Assembly (NCBI GenBank): GCA_001800075.1
Contig: MGUR01000053.1
Span: forward strand, 123,179-136,417
DNA from: Elusimicrobia bacterium RIFCSPLOWO2_01_FULL_59_12
GTDB lineage: Bacteria; Elusimicrobiota; Elusimicrobia; 2-01-FULL-59-12
Direction: 5' to 3'
DNA: 13,239 bases
Below the pieces are notes generated by a model, which did not search any database, was not told where the DNA came from, and was given only the letters and a program-made list of their open reading frames with translations. Made by a program: the position numbers and the translations under genes. Positions 1 to 6,611 of the stretch are shown piece by piece (position 1 is the stretch's first letter; each line of letters opens with the position of its first letter).

Positions 1-3000
1 AAAATACGATCCGGAACCACGCGGAGCAAGTGACCCCGGTACCCGTCACACCCCCCGCCCCGGCCCCCGCTCCCGCGTCTGGAGCGGGTCGACAGGGTCG
101 AGCCGGAACACCTCCCGCCGGACCGGTGCCTCCAGCGGGACGCGGCGGCAATCCTCCGGGGGGTAACGCAGGCGGGAATGGACAGTCGGGTGGCCAGTCG
201 CCATTCTTGACGGCTTTGGAAGTGCTGCTGGCCGCGGGTGGTTTGGCGGCAGGCGGCCTACTTTTTCGACGCCTGTTAACCCATGATGGATCTGGTGAAG
301 ATGTCAGCGTTTCACTTGAAACAACTCCGAAGGTCACCCCGTCTGTTCTAGTCAGGGAAGATGATATACCAACATTTCCTGATTTCATGTCGAACTCCCC
401 GCCCGTGGTTTCGCAGCCTGATACAGAATCCCGGGTCGTGGTTAAACTCGAGCCAGTATCGCCCAGTTCCCCCGAGGAAACGACTCCTTCTGAAATGCCG
501 CGGCCGCCGACGCCTGTAGAGCAACAGGTCGATAAGGTTGAGATTGCCGCCCCAGAACCCCCTGTTACCGCCGCCCCTGAGATCGCCGCGAACTCCGAAT
601 CCATGCACGTGTCATCATTGAGAAAGTTGAACGAGGAGATTGTTTCGTTCGTTAAGGTTCATGATTTGCCGCTTTCCGATAAAGACAGATGGGAACGATC
701 GATCGCAGTCAAACCCGAACGCCTCCAGGACTGGGTCAAGACGTATGCGGGCCTGAAGTCGGAGTGGGAGGATATTCAGGCCTGGAAATTGAAGCATCGA
801 TCGCCGAACGGGGCACACTACGCAGAGATTGAAAGCCTGCATCGGGACCTCGGCGAAATAATTGTAGAAATACAGGCCATCTTGACGCTGCGCGCGAATG
901 AAAGCGGCGGCAAAAAAGGTGGAGGACATGGCGGTGGGGGTGCAAACGGGGGAGCTGCGCCGCCCGCAGCCTCGGTTGGCGGCGGCGAGGTCCGCGGACC
1001 GACAGAATCCGAGAAAGACGGTTCGGGCAATATCGCGATGGAGCTTAACGAATGGCGCGCTTTGTGGGCGCCCCGGCAAGTCTTTAAACGACTCAACCGA
1101 GAATTTTCCATTGGATATATCCGAATGACCCCGCTTCGGCTGGCCTTGACGATCTTCCTGGTCGCTCTGTTCTGGAGCATCCCAGCGGCGGCCCCGTTCG
1201 CCGCCATGGCCATGCTGCCGCCTCCCATCGGCGGCAATAAGGAATTTTCACAATGGCAACAGGGTGACGTTATCACCCTGCAGGATGCGTATGGCGTGCC
1301 AAGAACCTTCAAGATGCTGCACACGACCCCTATGGGGGATTGGCTAGCCAGTGAGCTGGACGCGAGCGGTAAAGAGATCTTCGGAACCCTGGTTTTCTCT
1401 CGTCATATTGAGAAGGATGAACTCACCTATACCGATCCTCATTTCGGGGAGATGATCTTTGACAGATTTTTTATAGATCCTACCGAAGAGGTGGCGGTTT
1501 TTGAATTCAAAAACAGGTTTGCCGAGGATCGAGAGAAAGAGCGCATCCGTCGCGAAGGGGTTGGGACGCTGTTCCGAGTGCTACCCTTGGAGCAATACAC
1601 TCAAGTACTAACTCGCGCCCAGACACCCGGAGTAAATTGGGATGACATTACCCTAAATTCCCAGTTGAAATACGGAGCCCTCAGCACCACGTCCCTGACG
1701 CCTGTCTACGAGTGGGCAAAATCTGCCTACTTCCCTGGTGCGCCTGTTCAGGATTACGCCAGCTGGGTCTTTGCCGTTTTCCCGCAATCCGAACCTGATA
1801 TGCAAGCGGAGCAATTCACTCCGGTTGTCCGGTCAGGGATGGAAATCTCTCCGAAGATTGCCGGTTATAAGGACTTGGCGCGACAGATGAACCGCTCATT
1901 GGAATATACCGTTGAGCCCGCCACGGTCCTTAATTTTCGTCACGCTCTTTTAATTAAAGACGCTGATGAGGCCAAGAAATTGTACGACGCCAATCCACGC
2001 GATCGAGATGAAGCGTTGCGAGTCCTAAACCGATCAGAGAGTGAACAACAAGCATGGGAGCGATCACTCCTTCAGGTCGAACAGCGGCCCACGAGCAGGG
2101 CTCAACGAGTGTCTATCAACGAATCTGTCAAGCAACGCATGGTCAACCGACTTGAAGCCGCTCGGAAGAAAGGTCTCTTTGGCGTATTGTCCGTGGCCAT
2201 GGAAATGCCCGTCAAGAACGGCGGAAAAATCATCAAGCCCGAATTCGGCGGGGGTCAGGGTGTGTACATGGAAGATCAGCCGTGGGCGGCCAGCCAGAAG
2301 GGGGTGGCAGGGGCCATTTTCGCACCCTTGGCCAGTGATGATGTAAAGAAGTATTACGGGTCACTTGATGCGTATTTGAAGGCGTACAACGGTGATGTTC
2401 TCATGGACCTGGACATACCGGTGGGCCGCGGGTCAATACTCTTGAAGGTCCTTTATATTGAGCAGGACGGCGTGCCTGTTCTGCAGCTCTACGATCCTTC
2501 GGGTCATTTCTTCAAATCGATCTACCACGACCCGCCGTCCGGCTCGGTCGGCGGGTTCATCGAAGCCATTCTGCTCCCGCGCGCCGCGGTCGAAATCCAG
2601 AGGCGGCTGGGGCTGCAATTTGAGGCGATGCACTTTAACGATTGGCAGGCGGCCCTGGGCCCCGTTATACTGAAAGAGTTATATGGGAATGCCGCATGGC
2701 CTCAGGGACATCTCCCCGCAAGCTTGCTGACGATCCACAATCTGGAATACCAGGGCGTCTTCCCGCGTTACATGGATATCCAGAGCGCGGATGCGGACTT
2801 GAGGCGTTATTTACAGGGACGCGGCGTGATCGGCGGCGAAACGTCGATCGATTTATTTTCCCTCACTCACTTGCGACCGGAGCTGCGCGACTTGACCGAA
2901 GGCGGCTTTGAGTGGTGGGGACAGCTGAATCTGATGAAGGCCGGTATTGAGCATGCGACCAAGGTCCCGTTCGTCAGCCATGGCCACGCGAAAGAAGCGG

Positions 3001-6000
3001 TGACAGAAAAACGAGGCTATGGGATGGATGGCGTATTGCGGAGTCTTCATCATAAAATCACGGCTATTTACAACGGGATCCGAGCGGCAAAGCACCGGGC
3101 CGAGAACCTGCCCATGCTTGACCGGGATGGCTTTTCGCGCCCTGCCAAGCCTCTTGCCCAGATGTCCCCCGATGAATTGATGTCGTGGAAAGCAGCGAAC
3201 CGGGGCGCTCTCCAGAATAAACTGGGACTGGAAAATAATCCGAACCATCTGGTCCTTGGATTTGTGACCCGCATCGTCAAGCAAAAGGGTCTCAATATTC
3301 TGATGACGCCCATGCCGGGCGGGAAAACGCTTCTGGAAAACCTCCTGGACCTTCGAGATCCTCGCACCGGCGGGAAAGTGCAAATCGTCATTTTGGGCAC
3401 ACCGGGCGATGGTTTCGGCGAAGCCCAAGCCCGGTTCTTTGAGGATTTTGTCAAAAGGCATCCAAAACACGCTTCTCACTTTAAGTTTGTGAAGGGTTTC
3501 GATTCAGATCTGGCCAAGCAGATCGGCGCCGGCTCCGACCTCATGGGGATGTTCTCCATTGACGAGCCCGGCGGCCTCGCTAACCAGGAACTGGCGCTTC
3601 TCCTGGCCAAAGTGATCTGCACGGACCGCGGCGGTCTTCAGGATTTCGTTGATCATCACGGCACGCCCGCCGAGCCTGTGGAGGGCTTTGAAATCGAAGA
3701 TACGTTGGCGGATCGAAGACAACGCTCCCGGTCCGCCTCCCAGATACTGGACCGCGCCCAAAATCAGCTTTGGATGTATCACCACGACAGGCGGAAGTAT
3801 ATGGGGGAGTTAAAACGTCTGGCGCATTTTAATCCCGACTGGGGCGAGCGGGCCAAGTTCTACGTCAAAGCGTATGCGGAGGCGATCCGAAGCGTGAAGT
3901 GGCCCAAGGCCGCGGGCGCGTCCAAGATGAAAAAGGCGGCGGTGATCAAAGCGATGAAGCAGGACCGGCTGGAGGCGGGCCTCCATACAGTGACAGGAGG
4001 TAAAGGGTATGCCGCTCTGGGTCTTGCCTTGATCGTTGAGTTTGCCGAAATCCTCCTCAGCAAGCGCGTTATTCCCGGCGTAGACCAGCTGGACATCCTT
4101 CAAGCCCTGCGGCAAAAGCGCGAGAATGGCAAACACCCCATCGTTTTCCTATTAGAGGACCGTCTGCATCTGGCGGAGGAGGCGGCGGCGTCCGGCGCTA
4201 ATGTGTTGATAGGTTCTGGGTTTACCCCTGCATTTGTGGAGAGAATTCGAAGACGGTTCCCCAATGTCGTATTCATTGCAGAAATCTCCAATCAAAGTTC
4301 GAATGTCGAACAGGAATTGAAATCGGCCATAGCCAGCGGGGTCGATGGCGTGATGCTCAAGCGGTGGGCGGACTGGAAGAATCAATATGCCAAGGGCCCG
4401 CTCTCTCTTCAAGAGATCCGGAAGCGGCACCCGAAACTCCTGATGATGGTCGCAGGCGGGATTTTTGAGAACTCGGTTACGGACACATTGGCTCTTGCGG
4501 AAGATGTCATCGTCGCGGTTGGCGTCAACGCCCAGACTCCCGAAGACTTTGAGGCCCAGGCTCAAAATTACGCAACCGGAGCGGAGGGGATCCCACCGGC
4601 AGCAAAATCCCGCGCCACTGCCCTAGCGGCGGCCGCCGGTTCGCTTGTCATGGGAGGGATATTGGTGGGTCTAGCCATGTCCCTCCAGAGCGGCCGGTTG
4701 ATCGACGGTGTGCTGGTCTGGACAGCTGCCAGCGCTCTCTTGTTCGTTGAGGAATACCTCTTCATGCGACGCAGGGGTTTGAATCAGATCGGCCGCCGGA
4801 ACGCGGACGGATCCATCTGGACCCATTCAAACCTCGGCCCGTTTCGCGCCCGCCGCGTGGCCTGGCATGAAAAGCTGGTCCACGTCATTCCGGGAGGGAC
4901 CGTGGCGGACATGTTTATAGCTCCAATCGCGGACTGGCTGGCGCTGGGTCTGGCCGCTTTAGGTTTCCGAGCGCACGTATCAGAAAACCGTACTCTTATC
5001 GAAGCCGGGAATTTACCGCTGGATCAACAACTGGGGGTCATAAAGGATCTGGTTCAAAATGCGAATCGCTTGAATCTTGCGGTCGCATTGCGCGCTCCGC
5101 TCCAGGTGGGCCGGCCTATCGAAGTCTCCTTGGTGCCGCGCGAATGGTCCGCCGATCCTGAAAATCCGTTCGGCACATTAGCCGAGATCTTCGATTGGCA
5201 GCGACAAACGGTGGATCATCATGCGCAAGCCTTCTTCAAGATAGTGGACGACGGCGCGTCGATTGATAGCTCGCGATTTGCGATACCCGGTCAGGCCAGT
5301 CAATCGGTGGAGTTCGCAATCAATTTACCGCGGGCCAGTCGTCCGGGGGGAGGCGGAATTTCTCAGGAATGTACGCTGTGCACGGAGGTGATCCAGCAGA
5401 AATTTGTGAACGAACTATGGATGAAGTTGGGTTTATTGAAACTTTATTTTAATCCCTTCTCCGTCTGGCCGTCCAAGACGAAAGGCGACCGTCTTGAAGC
5501 GCCGTATCATGTTGTGGCCACATGGGGGGATGAACATGTCCCGCAATCACGAATTGTCGAGGCGGATTATTTGAAAGAATTGCGCGTGCGTTGGATGCAG
5601 ATGAACGCCTCGCCCACGTTATCCGGGCTCGCCAAGTTCCGAATGATGCTCAACGGTTGGAATTACGATCCTCAGAACCTCGAAAATCATGGTGGAGCTT
5701 CGCAAGATCATATCCACGCTCATTGGGTCCGTAAGGCTTTCCCTTCTGAGGAGGCGCCGGTCCTCTGGTCGCCTGAGACGGCCGCCGGCCATCCCGAGGT
5801 GAAGGTCGGCATCGTAGAGCTGCTCCCGGGTCGGATCAACTCGCATGCCGACGATCAGGTGGCGCTCGTTCTGGAAGCGAGCGATGGCCATTTAGAAGAT
5901 TTGGATGTCGTCCTCTCGAATGTGTTAAAGATGATCACGGGGAATAAGGATTCGTTCAACGTGTTCATGTATGAGACGCCTGCGACAAATGGCTCCGGCC

Positions 6001-6419
6001 CTGCTGTTCGTTATATCCTGACAGGCCGCAAGAAAGCGGTCCCTTCGGGAGCGCGAGGGGCCTTCGGCGCGCCGCAGGCCATCGGGCGCGAGATGATCAT
6101 TGAGGATATCGCCCAACGCTTTTATCACTTTTCCCCAGAGCAATCCGCTGCCTTTGAGTCGACCGCCCCCGAAGACCGGATCCATTGGATCCAGACAGAA
6201 AAACACGCTGGCCGGCTGACTATCAGGCCCCGCGAGCAACTCTTGGCGGATTACGGCCGGGGCTTACGTGAGACAACATACAGCCGGAACCAAGTGGAAA
6301 ACCTTCTTGACCGGGTCACGCGAGGTGAAGACCCCGCTCCAGGAATTCCCTCCTCTGGAGGAGGAGCATCCAGCCCGGCGGGGATCGAGGGGATTAAGCG
6401 CATGGCAGGTGCTGCTTGA
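1..6419 (+). CDS. Giant multidomain membrane-anchored protein with glycogen-synthase-like, TIM-barrel and HIT/GDP-sugar-phosphorylase-like domains (5' partial)
   Basis: The frame is open from base 3 to the TGA at 6417-6419, which is followed at once by TAA. The first possible start, GTG at 30, has a GGAG only 3 bases upstream and opens into a Pro-rich linker rather than an N-terminus, so the true start probably lies off the window. Residues here are numbered from that GTG (2,129 aa). Order: Pro/Gly linker 1-57, membrane segment 59-81, Pro/acidic stretch 85-180, helical region 190-290, Gly linker 292-320, membrane segment 369-396. Next come an unrecognised region 400-712, a GT-B glycosyltransferase 714-1290, a KDPG-aldolase-like barrel 1299-1515, hydrophobic segments 1529-1650 and a HIT-superfamily domain 1781-2060. 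The last 70 residues are low-complexity at the end. Which side of the membrane each enzyme-like domain faces cannot be decided. The overall function is unknown; the parts point to sugar or sugar-nucleotide chemistry. Confidence 0.9.
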   Translation, partial: NTIRNHAEQVTPVPVTPPAPAPAPASGAGRQGRAGTPPAGPVPPAGRGGNPPGGNAGGNGQSGGQSPFLTALEVLLAAGGLAAGGLLFRRLLTHDGSGEDVSVSLETTPKVTPSVLVREDDIPTFPDFMSNSPPVVSQPDTESRVVVKLEPVSPSSPEETTPSEMPRPPTPVEQQVDKVEIAAPEPPVTAAPEIAANSESMHVSSLRKLNEEIVSFVKVHDLPLSDKDRWERSIAVKPERLQDWVKTYAGLKSEWEDIQAWKLKHRSPNGAHYAEIESLHRDLGEIIVEIQAILTLRANESGGKKGGGHGGGGANGGAAPPAASVGGGEVRGPTESEKDGSGNIAMELNEWRALWAPRQVFKRLNREFSIGYIRMTPLRLALTIFLVALFWSIPAAAPFAAMAMLPPPIGGNKEFSQWQQGDVITLQDAYGVPRTFKMLHTTPMGDWLASELDASGKEIFGTLVFSRHIEKDELTYTDPHFGEMIFDRFFIDPTEEVAVFEFKNRFAEDREKERIRREGVGTLFRVLPLEQYTQVLTRAQTPGVNWDDITLNSQLKYGALSTTSLTPVYEWAKSAYFPGAPVQDYASWVFAVFPQSEPDMQAEQFTPVVRSGMEISPKIAGYKDLARQMNRSLEYTVEPATVLNFRHALLIKDADEAKKLYDANPRDRDEALRVLNRSESEQQAWERSLLQVEQRPTSRAQRVSINESVKQRMVNRLEAARKKGLFGVLSVAMEMPVKNGGKIIKPEFGGGQGVYMEDQPWAASQKGVAGAIFAPLASDDVKKYYGSLDAYLKAYNGDVLMDLDIPVGRGSILLKVLYIEQDGVPVLQLYDPSGHFFKSIYHDPPSGSVGGFIEAILLPRAAVEIQRRLGLQFEAMHFNDWQAALGPVILKELYGNAAWPQGHLPASLLTIHNLEYQGVFPRYMDIQSADADLRRYLQGRGVIGGETSIDLFSLTHLRPELRDLTEGGFEWWGQLNLMKAGIEHATKVPFVSHGHAKEAVTEKRGYGMDGVLRSLHHKITAIYNGIRAAKHRAENLPMLDRDGFSRPAKPLAQMSPDELMSWKAANRGALQNKLGLENNPNHLVLGFVTRIVKQKGLNILMTPMPGGKTLLENLLDLRDPRTGGKVQIVILGTPGDGFGEAQARFFEDFVKRHPKHASHFKFVKGFDSDLAKQIGAGSDLMGMFSIDEPGGLANQELALLLAKVICTDRGGLQDFVDHHGTPAEPVEGFEIEDTLADRRQRSRSASQILDRAQNQLWMYHHDRRKYMGELKRLAHFNPDWGERAKFYVKAYAEAIRSVKWPKAAGASKMKKAAVIKAMKQDRLEAGLHTVTGGKGYAALGLALIVEFAEILLSKRVIPGVDQLDILQALRQKRENGKHPIVFLLEDRLHLAEEAAASGANVLIGSGFTPAFVERIRRRFPNVVFIAEISNQSSNVEQELKSAIASGVDGVMLKRWADWKNQYAKGPLSLQEIRKRHPKLLMMVAGGIFENSVTDTLALAEDVIVAVGVNAQTPEDFEAQAQNYATGAEGIPPAAKSRATALAAAAGSLVMGGILVGLAMSLQSGRLIDGVLVWTAASALLFVEEYLFMRRRGLNQIGRRNADGSIWTHSNLGPFRARRVAWHEKLVHVIPGGTVADMFIAPIADWLALGLAALGFRAHVSENRTLIEAGNLPLDQQLGVIKDLVQNANRLNLAVALRAPLQVGRPIEVSLVPREWSADPENPFGTLAEIFDWQRQTVDHHAQAFFKIVDDGASIDSSRFAIPGQASQSVEFAINLPRASRPGGGGISQECTLCTEVIQQKFVNELWMKLGLLKLYFNPFSVWPSKTKGDRLEAPYHVVATWGDEHVPQSRIVEADYLKELRVRWMQMNASPTLSGLAKFRMMLNGWNYDPQNLENHGGASQDHIHAHWVRKAFPSEEAPVLWSPETAAGHPEVKVGIVELLPGRINSHADDQVALVLEASDGHLEDLDVVLSNVLKMITGNKDSFNVFMYETPATNGSGPAVRYILTGRKKAVPSGARGAFGAPQAIGREMIIEDIAQRFYHFSPEQSAAFESTAPEDRIHWIQTEKHAGRLTIRPREQLLADYGRGLRETTYSRNQVENLLDRVTRGEDPAPGIPSSGGGASSPAGIEGIKRMAGAA
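30..272 (+). other. Pro/Gly-rich linker followed by a membrane segment (gene 1)
   Basis: Residues 1-57 are almost only Pro, Ala, Gly, Arg and Asn, with runs such as PAPAPAPASGAG. They lead into a hydrophobic stretch at 59-81 (FLTALEVLLAAGGLAAGGLLF) followed by RR. The composition is that of an interdomain linker before a membrane anchor, which supports the view that more protein lies upstream of the window. Confidence 0.6.
903..1217 (+). other. Poly-glycine linker and second membrane segment (gene 1)
   Basis: Residues 292-320 are a Gly-dominated spacer containing GGGHGGGGANGG, after a helical charged segment. About 45 residues later comes a hydrophobic stretch at 369-396 (core LALTIFLVALFW) ending in small residues and prolines. 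With the first membrane segment this gives a possible hairpin, placing the helical segment on one side of the membrane and the enzyme-like part on the other. Confidence 0.55.
2169..3899 (+). other. Glycogen/starch-synthase-like GT-B glycosyltransferase domain (gene 1)
   Basis: Known family members (GT5, GlgA) transfer glucose from ADP- or UDP-glucose to a growing alpha-1,4-glucan. Visible matches in order: a degenerate KTGGL signature, VKNGGK with K729; HFNDWQAAL at 868-876 (family HxHDWHTAL); TIHNLEYQGVFP with H903; YNGI with N1015; RIVKQKG at 1081-1087 (family RLxxQKG); and EPGGLANQE with E1179 and E1187, the E-x7-E motif of retaining GT-B enzymes. At the end, NPDWGERAKFYVKAY around 1269-1283 resembles the GlgA C-terminal helix. 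The length (about 575 aa) is somewhat above a free-standing GlgA. The changed KTGGL site leaves donor choice and activity open. Confidence 0.8.
3924..4574 (+). other. KDPG-aldolase-like TIM-barrel domain (gene 1)
   Basis: About 215 residues of alternating helices and strands. Strand-like pieces are IVFLLED, ANVLIGSGFT, VVFIAEIS, GVDGVMLKRW, LLMMVAGGI (GGI at 1476-1478) and VIVAVGVNA. The order 'G-A-x-x-L-x-x-x-G-F-T-P', then a lysine strand, then a glycine-rich strand, then a VAVG strand recalls class I KDPG/KHG aldolases. There a lysine in the LKFFPA-type strand forms the Schiff base; K1444 sits at the comparable place here. Other phosphate-binding barrels (IGPS, thiamine-phosphate synthase) are alternatives. 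Direct fusion to a glycosyltransferase is unusual. Substrate unknown. Confidence 0.45.
4614..4979 (+). other. Cluster of predicted membrane segments (gene 1)
   Basis: Three hydrophobic stretches lie at about residues 1529-1553, 1557-1578 (GVLVWTAASALLFVEEYLFM) and 1625-1648 (MFIAPIADWLALGLAALGF). They are separated by a basic, aromatic loop with WHEKLVH at 1612-1618. They sit between the TIM barrel and the HIT-like domain, so the two may face opposite sides of the membrane. No established membrane-enzyme family was recognised. Confidence 0.5.
5370..6209 (+). other. HIT/GalT-superfamily domain, closest by eye to GDP-sugar phosphorylases (gene 1)
   Basis: The domain has a zinc-type CTLC pair (C1781, C1784), then a FNPF segment and YHVVATWGDEHVPQS, as in the first half of GalT/HIT folds. 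The HIT signature follows: DHIHAHWV with H1894, H1896 and H1898, preceded by an Asn/Gly-rich NHGGAS. After it come FPSEEAP, VKVGIVELLPGRI and FNVFMYE, in the same order as in VTC2/GDPGP1 proteins, which cleave GDP-L-galactose or GDP-D-glucose with phosphate. Those families usually have Gln at the third His position; His here is more like HINT/FHIT hydrolases. So the family call is fairly firm, the reaction is not. Confidence 0.6.
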
Positions 6420-6422
6420 TAA
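6417..6422 (+). other. Tandem in-frame stop codons TGA TAA
   Basis: The stop TGA of gene 1 is followed directly by an in-frame TAA, so readthrough into the intergenic gap would be stopped at once. Gene 2 is in the same frame register as gene 1, so the two stops and the further TGA at 6498 show they are separate translation units. Confidence 0.85.
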
Positions 6423-6442
6423 AACAAGTCCCAAAAACGCCT

Positions 6443-6456
6443 GGGCCTTCCGGCCC
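6443..6456 (+). terminator. Short GC hairpin, possible weak terminator or intercistronic stem
   Basis: GGGCC and GGCCC are separated by TTCC, giving a perfect 5-bp stem with a 4-base loop, 24 bases after the gene 1 stop. It is followed by TCAACTTTTAG, which is a poor U-tract. A full intrinsic terminator is therefore doubtful. It could also be an RNA stem between two genes of one operon. Confidence 0.25.
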
Positions 6457-6503
6457 TCAACTTTTAGCCCTTGGATGGATGTGTTTCATCTGCTAGATGA
6501 AGT

Positions 6504-6510
6504 AAAAAGG
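6504..6510 (+). promoter_or_regulatory. Ribosome-binding site of gene 2
   Basis: AAAAAGG lies 8 bases before ATG 6519. With the in-frame TGA at 6498-6500 it fixes the start of gene 2. No convincing promoter was seen in the 99-base gap, which fits co-transcription with gene 1 but does not prove it. Confidence 0.6.
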
Positions 6511-6518
6511 ATAGAGAC

Positions 6519-6611
6519 ATGCGCCTAAGGAACTTTCAATCAGCCGCTAAGCAGGTCCTGGCCTCATTTCTGGCCGGACTCCTTGTCATTCAGTCTGTCA
6601 GCGTTTCCGCG
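6519..6611 (+). other. Signal peptide of gene 2 product
   Basis: The N-terminus has basic residues (R2, R4, K11), a hydrophobic core VLASFLAGLLVIQSV, and VSVSA followed by QP, a good signal peptidase I site after A31. The next domain should therefore be outside the cytoplasm. Without processing, the same stretch would act as an N-terminal membrane anchor. Confidence 0.75.

Noticed and set aside
903..990. Gly-rich coding stretch as a DNA repeat array
   Set aside because: The repetitive look comes from Gly codons in a linker. There is no regular unit length and no flanking repeats.
2853..3479. Reverse-strand ORF of 208 codons
   Set aside because: It covers the glycosyltransferase core of gene 1, where the forward frame carries the conserved NGI and QKG motifs.
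4737..4773. VEEYLFMRRR as a CPBP (CAAX protease-like) motif
   Set aside because: The family needs EExxxR. Here the arginine is one position too far, and the later His/Asn motifs are not evident.
4863..4883. WHEKLVH as a metalloprotease zinc motif in gene 1
   Set aside because: The spacing is HExxxH, not HExxH, and it lies in a loop before a hydrophobic segment without M50-type partners.
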